9,570 nt of DNA from Nitrospinota bacterium (GTDB lineage Bacteria; Nitrospinota_A; UBA7883; JACRLM01): assembly GCA_015231995.1 (NCBI GenBank), contig JADGAO010000122.1, positions 1 to 9,570 of the forward strand. The letters run 5' to 3'. This document shows, in pieces, positions 6,194 to 9,570 of the stretch. The position numbers and the translations under genes were made by a program. Every line of letters begins with the position of its first letter. Position 1 is the stretch's first letter. The notes under the pieces are model-generated. The model was given only the letters and a program-made list of their open reading frames with translations, had not been told where the DNA came from and made no database searches.

Positions 6194-6222
6194 ATAATAA
6201 TCCCGAAACAGGCGGAGTTCAA
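6194..6222 (-). promoter_or_regulatory. Sigma70-like promoter of the zapB-like/zapA operon
   Basis: On the minus strand TTGAAC (6222-6217) and TATTAT (6199-6194) are separated by 17 bases. The start codon at 6115 lies about 75 bases downstream. It sits in the 144-bp gap after tlyA, so the division genes need not depend on dxs-tlyA transcription. Confidence 0.58.
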
Positions 6223-6259
6223 GCGTTTTCGCAACAATCTGACTGATAAAATTATAAGG

Positions 6260-7012
6260 TTAACCATTAACGCGCTTTCCAGCTATCAAGCTTAAAAAAA
6301 ACTCCTTATTCCCCTTCTTCCCCAATATAGGCGATTCGCACACGCCTTCCTTTACCAGCCCGATACTTTCGAAAAAACCGCAAAGCTTTTCCAATACTTC
6401 TTCGTGAACCTTCTCGTCTCTCACTATCCCCTTCCCCACTTTTTCCCTTCCGGCCTCAAATTGGGGTTTCACCAGCAGGACAAGCCGTCCATCTTTCACA
6501 AGTGTTGGCAGGATCGGCGGGATGACAAGGCGTAACGAGATGAACGAAACATCCGCCACGACCAATTCAATCGGATCGGCAATGAGCGATAAGTCCATGT
6601 TGCGGGCGTTCACACCCTCAATGACGACGACTCGCGGGTCTGTGCGGAGGCGGTAATCAAGCTGGTTCTCCCCCACATCCACCGCAAAAACTTTTATCGC
6701 GCCGCGTTGAAGAAGGCAGTCCGTGAATCCGCCAGTGGAGGCCCCGATGTCGAGACATGTCATCCCAGAAGGGTCAACGTGGAAAACATCAAGCGCGTGA
6801 GCGAGCTTTACGCCGCCACGGGAAACATACGGGTGGTCTTTTCCTTTTACGCTGATTTGATCCCCGTCCGCAACGGCGACTCCCGGCTTGCTCGCAGGAG
6901 CGTCGTTTACGGTGACCAGCCCCGCGATGACGAGAGCTTGCGCCTTTTGCCTGCTATCGGCAAGCCCAAGCTCAACGAGAAGGGTATCCAGCCGTTTCCG
7001 TGGTCTGGACAT
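6260..7012 (-). CDS. tlyA: TlyA-type rRNA 2'-O-methyltransferase
   Basis: S-adenosylmethionine-dependent methyltransferase that adds 2'-O-methyl groups to cytidines of 16S and/or 23S rRNA; in mycobacteria this modification is needed for capreomycin sensitivity. The 250-residue protein starts with an S4 RNA-binding domain (about 3-60: RKRLDTLLVELGLADSRQKA and AGLVTVND), then YVSRGGVKL. The FtsJ/RrmJ-type fold follows, with the SAM loop DIGASTGGFTD at 88-98, the acidic strand end VDVGENQL at 111-118, ADVSFIS at 153-159, LVKPQFE at 180-186 and GNKEFF at 234-239. The catalytic tetrad of TlyA, Lys-Asp-Lys-Glu, is present as Lys69, Asp154, Lys182 and Glu237. The gene overlaps the end of dxs by 41 bp, so the two are almost surely cotranscribed and translationally coupled; the ribosome-binding site is weak. 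Whether it modifies one or both subunits cannot be read from the sequence. Confidence 0.95.
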   Translation of the reverse strand: MSRPRKRLDTLLVELGLADSRQKAQALVIAGLVTVNDAPASKPGVAVADGDQISVKGKDHPYVSRGGVKLAHALDVFHVDPSGMTCLDIGASTGGFTDCLLQRGAIKVFAVDVGENQLDYRLRTDPRVVVIEGVNARNMDLSLIADPIELVVADVSFISLRLVIPPILPTLVKDGRLVLLVKPQFEAGREKVGKGIVRDEKVHEEVLEKLCGFFESIGLVKEGVCESPILGKKGNKEFFLSLIAGKRVNG

Positions 7013-8906
7013 GGGAATTATGCCTGGGATATTGCGACAAAAACTCCCGAGCCGAATGTGTTATGCCGTCTGCGTCTATGCCGGCCAAACTTCTTTGACG
7101 TTTCTGATCGGCGTGTTCCACGAAAGCGTCGAGGATTCCCAATCTGCGAACGGCCACATGCGGGAGACGCTTCGATTCGATAAGCTCCAATACGGCGGAG
7201 CCAAACCCGCCCGCAAGCGCGTTCTCCTCCACTGTGAGTATCAGTCCGCATTTTTTCCCGACGGACTCGATCATCTCTTCGTCGAGCGGTTTTACGAACC
7301 GCGCATTCACCACCGCCACGGAGTACCCTTCCTGTTTCAGGCGTTCGGCGGCCTCCATTGAGGGTATGACAGTATTGCCGATGGCGACGATGGCGAGGTC
7401 GGAGCCATCCGACAAAAGCTCCGCTTTGCCAATCGGTATGGCCTCTATCTTACTGCTCAACGGCACTCCAACCGCCGCCCCGCGAGGATACCTCAACGCG
7501 GCGGGGCCGGGATGTTCGATGGCGGTTTTCAACATGCGTTTAAGCTCCTCTTCGTCCTTGGGAGCCATGACGACGATGTTCGGGATGCAACGCAAATAGG
7601 ACAAGTCGAAAACTCCCTGATGCGTCGCGCCGTCTTCCCCAACAAGCCCCGCCCGGTCTATGGCGAACGTGACATTAAGGTTCATCAGGCATACGTCGTG
7701 CGCTATCTGGTCGAACACTCTCTGCAAAAACGTGGAGTATATCGCCACGACCGGATGCATCCCCCCGGCCGCAAGCCCGGCGGCGAACGTCGTGGCGTGT
7801 TGTTCCGCAATGCCGACGTCGAAAAACCTGTCGGGATATACCTTGGCGAATTTCGACAGCCCCGTACCCTCCGGCATGGCGGCTGTGATGGCGACTATCT
7901 TGTCGTCGGAGCTGGCAAGCTCGATGAGCGCCTCGGCGAAGACGTCGGTGTATGTGCGTTTGGCCAGCGGAAGATTGCCGGTGGAAGGCTGGAACGCTGA
8001 CACTCCATGAAACGATTGCGCCTTCTCTTCCGCAGGTTGATATCCTTTCCCTTTCGTCGTGACGACGTGCACCAGCTTCGGCCCTTTTATTTCCTTGACG
8101 GCCTGAAACGTCTCTATCAGGTAAGAAATTTCGTGTCCCTCGATAGGCCCCACATACTTATAGCCGAAGTCTTCGAAAAGCCTTCCGGGCACTATTATCC
8201 CCTTCACGGCCTCCTCCAGCCTTTTGCTGAACTGCGCTACCTGATCGCCAGCGACGACTTGCAGAGCCTGGCCGAATTCTTCCCTAAGCTTGACGTACCA
8301 CTTGCCGGTGATGACGCGGTTGAGATGTTGCGACAGCGCGCCGACATTGTGGGAGATGGACATCTTGTTGTCGTTTAACACGACGGTAAGGTTCGTATGA
8401 AGCGATCCGGCGTGGTTCAACCCCTCAAACGCAAGCCCCGCCGTCATGGAACCGTCGCCTATAACGGCTATCACCCGATGGTCTTCATGCGCAAAATCGC
8501 GGGCCTGCGCAAAACCGAGCGCGGCGGAGATGGACGTTCCCGCATGACCCGTGTTGAAGCAGTCGTATGGCCCTTCGTTGCGGTTCGGGAAACCGGATAT
8601 GCCTCCCTCTTTTCGTAGGGTGGGGAAGATGTCGTTGCGGCCCGTGAGCAGTTTGTGGGCGTAACACTGGTGGCCGACGTCCCAGATGAGCTTGTCTTCC
8701 GGGCAATCGAAAACGTAGTGGAGCGCGATGGTCATCTCCACCACGCCCAGGCTGGACGCAAGATGCCCCCCGTTTTTGGAGACCACGTTCACTATCCTGT
8801 GGCGCAGTTCTTCGGCAAGGAGCGTCAGATCCTTTATATCCAGCTTCTTCAAATCTTTCGGGCTTTTTATCGCCGAAAGGATTTCGTATTTTCTTTCGTG
8901 GTCCAT
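6972..8906 (-). CDS. dxs: 1-deoxy-D-xylulose-5-phosphate synthase
   Basis: Cytoplasmic thiamine-diphosphate enzyme that condenses pyruvate and glyceraldehyde 3-phosphate into DXP, the first step of the MEP isoprenoid pathway and a precursor of thiamine and pyridoxal. The protein is 644 residues, against about 620-640 usual. Visible landmarks are His48 in NGGHLASSLG; HAGTSISAALG at 121; the cofactor motif GDGSMTAG at 150-157 with NDNKMSIS at 178; GIAEQHA with catalytic Glu368; Tyr390; RAGLVGEDGATHQG with Arg418, Asp425 and His429; YPRG at 473; and a complete transketolase C-terminal domain (ITVEEN-type segment LTVEENALAGGFGS at 557-570). The HAGTS loop departs from the commoner HSSTS or HASTS form. 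About 25 tail residues after the last conserved helix are non-conserved and partly lie in the 41-bp overlap with tlyA. The usual upstream partners xseB and ispA are absent; instead 660 bases of non-coding repeats lie upstream. Confidence 0.98.
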   Translation of the reverse strand: MDHERKYEILSAIKSPKDLKKLDIKDLTLLAEELRHRIVNVVSKNGGHLASSLGVVEMTIALHYVFDCPEDKLIWDVGHQCYAHKLLTGRNDIFPTLRKEGGISGFPNRNEGPYDCFNTGHAGTSISAALGFAQARDFAHEDHRVIAVIGDGSMTAGLAFEGLNHAGSLHTNLTVVLNDNKMSISHNVGALSQHLNRVITGKWYVKLREEFGQALQVVAGDQVAQFSKRLEEAVKGIIVPGRLFEDFGYKYVGPIEGHEISYLIETFQAVKEIKGPKLVHVVTTKGKGYQPAEEKAQSFHGVSAFQPSTGNLPLAKRTYTDVFAEALIELASSDDKIVAITAAMPEGTGLSKFAKVYPDRFFDVGIAEQHATTFAAGLAAGGMHPVVAIYSTFLQRVFDQIAHDVCLMNLNVTFAIDRAGLVGEDGATHQGVFDLSYLRCIPNIVVMAPKDEEELKRMLKTAIEHPGPAALRYPRGAAVGVPLSSKIEAIPIGKAELLSDGSDLAIVAIGNTVIPSMEAAERLKQEGYSVAVVNARFVKPLDEEMIESVGKKCGLILTVEENALAGGFGSAVLELIESKRLPHVAVRRLGILDAFVEHADQKRQRSLAGIDADGITHSAREFLSQYPRHNSHVQTTETAGYPSR

Positions 8907-8992
8907 ATTTCTTAAAAAGTTAAGGCATGAATAGTCTCATATCCGCCGGTATGCCGCAATGCCCCTGAATTAGGGGGTGTCTCCCAAATGCT

Positions 8993-9018
8993 CGGCGTGG
9001 GTGTTCTTCACCCCGCCG
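8993..9018. repeat. Hairpin with TTCTT loop, copy 1
   Basis: CGGCG-t-GGGTG (8993-9003) pairs with CACCCCGCCG (9009-9018) over ten base pairs with a single bulged T, around the loop TTCTT. The central 13 bases (9000-9012) are the reverse complement of the core of the next hairpin (9062-9074). Confidence 0.6.
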
Positions 9019-9055
9019 TCCTTAATAAGAATAAACTCACATTAAAAGACAAGGA

Positions 9056-9080
9056 GTTCGAGGTGAAGAACACCTCGAAC
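9056..9080. repeat. Perfect 10-bp hairpin with AAGAA loop, copy 2
   Basis: GTTCGAGGTG (9056-9065) and CACCTCGAAC (9071-9080) are perfect inverted repeats around AAGAA. There is no adjacent T run, so it is not an ordinary intrinsic terminator. The loop is the complement of the copy 1 loop, so the two have the same design on opposite strands. Confidence 0.7.
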
Positions 9081-9258
9081 AGCGTTTGTCGTTTCTGTTT
9101 TACCATTTTGCGACAGTCCCAATTATACCGGTTTCTTCGACATCATACCGCAACGCGTTTCGCTTTGCTCTCTATGACCGCTGAGCACGTTCCTTTTGGG
9201 AAAGATTCGCCGGGGGCAGGTCGGGCTGTTGGCCGAACAGGAAAACGGATAAATAGAT

Positions 9259-9276
9259 GCTGTTCGAGGTGTTCTT
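9259..9276. repeat. Partial third copy of the hairpin sequence
   Basis: GCTGTTCGAGGTGTTCTT is an exact 18-base reverse complement of 9066-9083, covering the loop, one arm and the flank of copy 2. The second arm is missing: the sequence continues GTGCATTTG. An 18-base match in a window this size is very unlikely by chance, so this is a truncated relative. Confidence 0.6.
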
Positions 9277-9340
9277 GTGCATTTGCAGAGCGAAGTGAAG
9301 CCGCCATCATTTTCCCTGCCCGAAACTCGGGGAGGTGGCG

Positions 9341-9359
9341 CCCTTCGAGAAGCTCAGGG
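9341..9359. repeat. Dispersed-repeat palindrome (CCCTTCGAGAAGCTCAGGG)
   Basis: An imperfect palindrome: CCCT pairs with AGGG and GAG with CTC around AAG. It resembles the CCTTCGACAAGCTCAGG family of intergenic repeats that recurs in many bacterial genomes; that family resemblance is from memory, not a search. The flanking GCAGAGCGAAGTGAAGC (9286-9302) resembles another common piece of intergenic debris. Confidence 0.5.
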
Positions 9360-9383
9360 TAAACTCCCGCGCCGGTGAGGTAG

Positions 9384-9421
9384 CCCCCCTGAAAAGGGGG
9401 GTGGCGCAAAGCGCCGGGGGG
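9384..9421. repeat. Double hairpin, C6/G6 stem followed by GGCGC/GCGCC stem
   Basis: CCCCCC (9384-9389) pairs with GGGGGG (9396-9401) around TGAAAA, followed by GGCGC-AAA-GCGCC (9403-9415) and a second GGGGGG (9416-9421). The single C6 run can pair with either G6 run, so two folds compete. Layout and sequence are typical of a dispersed palindromic repeat between genes. Confidence 0.6.
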
Positions 9422-9527
9422 TTATTCTATTCCACCTCAATATCACAATAATATCTTCACAAGAGAAGCTATTATCCCGGATTCCGAAGTTGAGACCCAT
9501 TACCAAACGTATATCCTTGTTTTGTAG

Positions 9528-9570
9528 GGGCGACCCGGTGGGTCGCCCTTCCTGATCCGGGCGACCCACC
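9528..9570. repeat. Nested palindrome GGGCGACCC/GGGTCGCCC, cut by window edge
   Basis: GGGCGACCC (9528-9536) and GGGTCGCCC (9540-9548) are perfect inverted repeats around GGT. A third arm GGGCGACCCACC (9559-9570) is the exact 12-base reverse complement of 9537-9548. The preceding TTTGTAGGGG is a familiar border of this dispersed-repeat type, and the missing right border presumably lies just beyond the window. Confidence 0.65.

Larger units (their letters stand above)
8968..9124. repeat. Possible MITE-like element with imperfect terminal inverted repeats
   Basis: The left end AATTAGGGGGTGTCTCCC (8968-8985) and the reverse complement of the right end, AATTGGGACTGTCGC (9124-9110), align with one gap and a few mismatches; matching AAATG follows inside both ends. 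The roughly 157-bp interior carries two strong hairpins and no gene. This is the layout of a miniature inverted-repeat element or a non-coding palindromic repeat, but no target-site duplication is evident, so the call is tentative. Confidence 0.33.
8907..9570. other. Gene-free, repeat-rich stretch upstream of dxs
   Basis: No credible coding region lies in these 664 bases. Open frames here are short, switch composition abruptly and translate into strings such as RITPRRFAPPPF, which are typical of dispersed-repeat sequence. The stretch holds at least six hairpin-forming sequences, listed separately. The first roughly 55 bases next to dxs presumably contain its promoter, but I see only a poor candidate (TTGCGG, 17 bases, GACTAT). 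The stretch 9422-9520 is A/T-richer and shows nothing recognisable. Confidence 0.75.

Noticed and set aside
6707..8378. Several long plus-strand frames opposite tlyA and dxs
   Set aside because: They mirror the codon periodicity of two unmistakable minus-strand enzymes and show no motif or ribosome-binding site.
9143..9569. Minus-strand frames in the right end (88 and 71 codons)
   Set aside because: They run through palindromic repeats and give the proline/arginine strings typical of translated dispersed repeats, with no start signals.
8960..9570. CRISPR array
   Set aside because: Repeats differ in sequence and spacing and have no regular spacers; they are separate hairpin elements.

Overview
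This window carries about ten intact genes plus one truncated gene at the left edge, at roughly 50 % GC. A type IV pilus type secretin, several Sec signal peptides, the non-mevalonate isoprenoid gene dxs, a ZapA/ZapB-like pair and an HU/IHF protein indicate a Gram-negative bacterium. The dxs-tlyA pair and the cluster of dispersed palindromic debris at the right end would suit an uncultured deltaproteobacterium-, Nitrospinota- or Nitrospirota-like lineage. That placement is inference only; no rRNA or other decisive marker is present.

Layout. (1) Positions 1-1952, plus strand: the C-terminal part of a PilQ-like secretin, whose stop codon overlaps the TTG start of an exported protein with a CsgG/FlgO-like middle and a PEGA-like C-terminus. 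This is probably the tail of a pilus or secretion operon. (2) 1931-4497, minus strand, convergent with the first block by a 22-bp 3' overlap: four genes of unknown role. They are a small single-span protein, a six-span membrane protein, a three-span membrane protein and an exported Sel1-repeat protein. A short phospholipase-A2-like remnant lies just upstream of them. (3) 4690-6115, minus strand: an HU/IHF DNA-binding protein, a small acidic helical protein, ZapA and a ZapB-like coiled coil. Three sigma70-like promoters were found by eye, one each for the HU gene, the 76-aa gene and the zapB-zapA pair. (4) 6260-8906, minus strand: dxs and tlyA, overlapping by 41 bp. (5) 8907-9570: no credible gene. 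It is a mosaic of hairpins and dispersed-repeat sequence, and the last element runs off the window edge.

Most of the window is housekeeping: cell division, nucleoid structure, isoprenoid precursors, rRNA methylation and pilus secretion. The least explained part is the minus-strand membrane cluster. There, a run of ten G (coding strand) near the 3' end of the three-span gene is placed so that one extra G, or a -1 ribosomal slip, would read without a stop straight into the exported Sel1 gene. That potential on/off fusion is the most interesting observation. No complete novel defence or mobile system was recognised.
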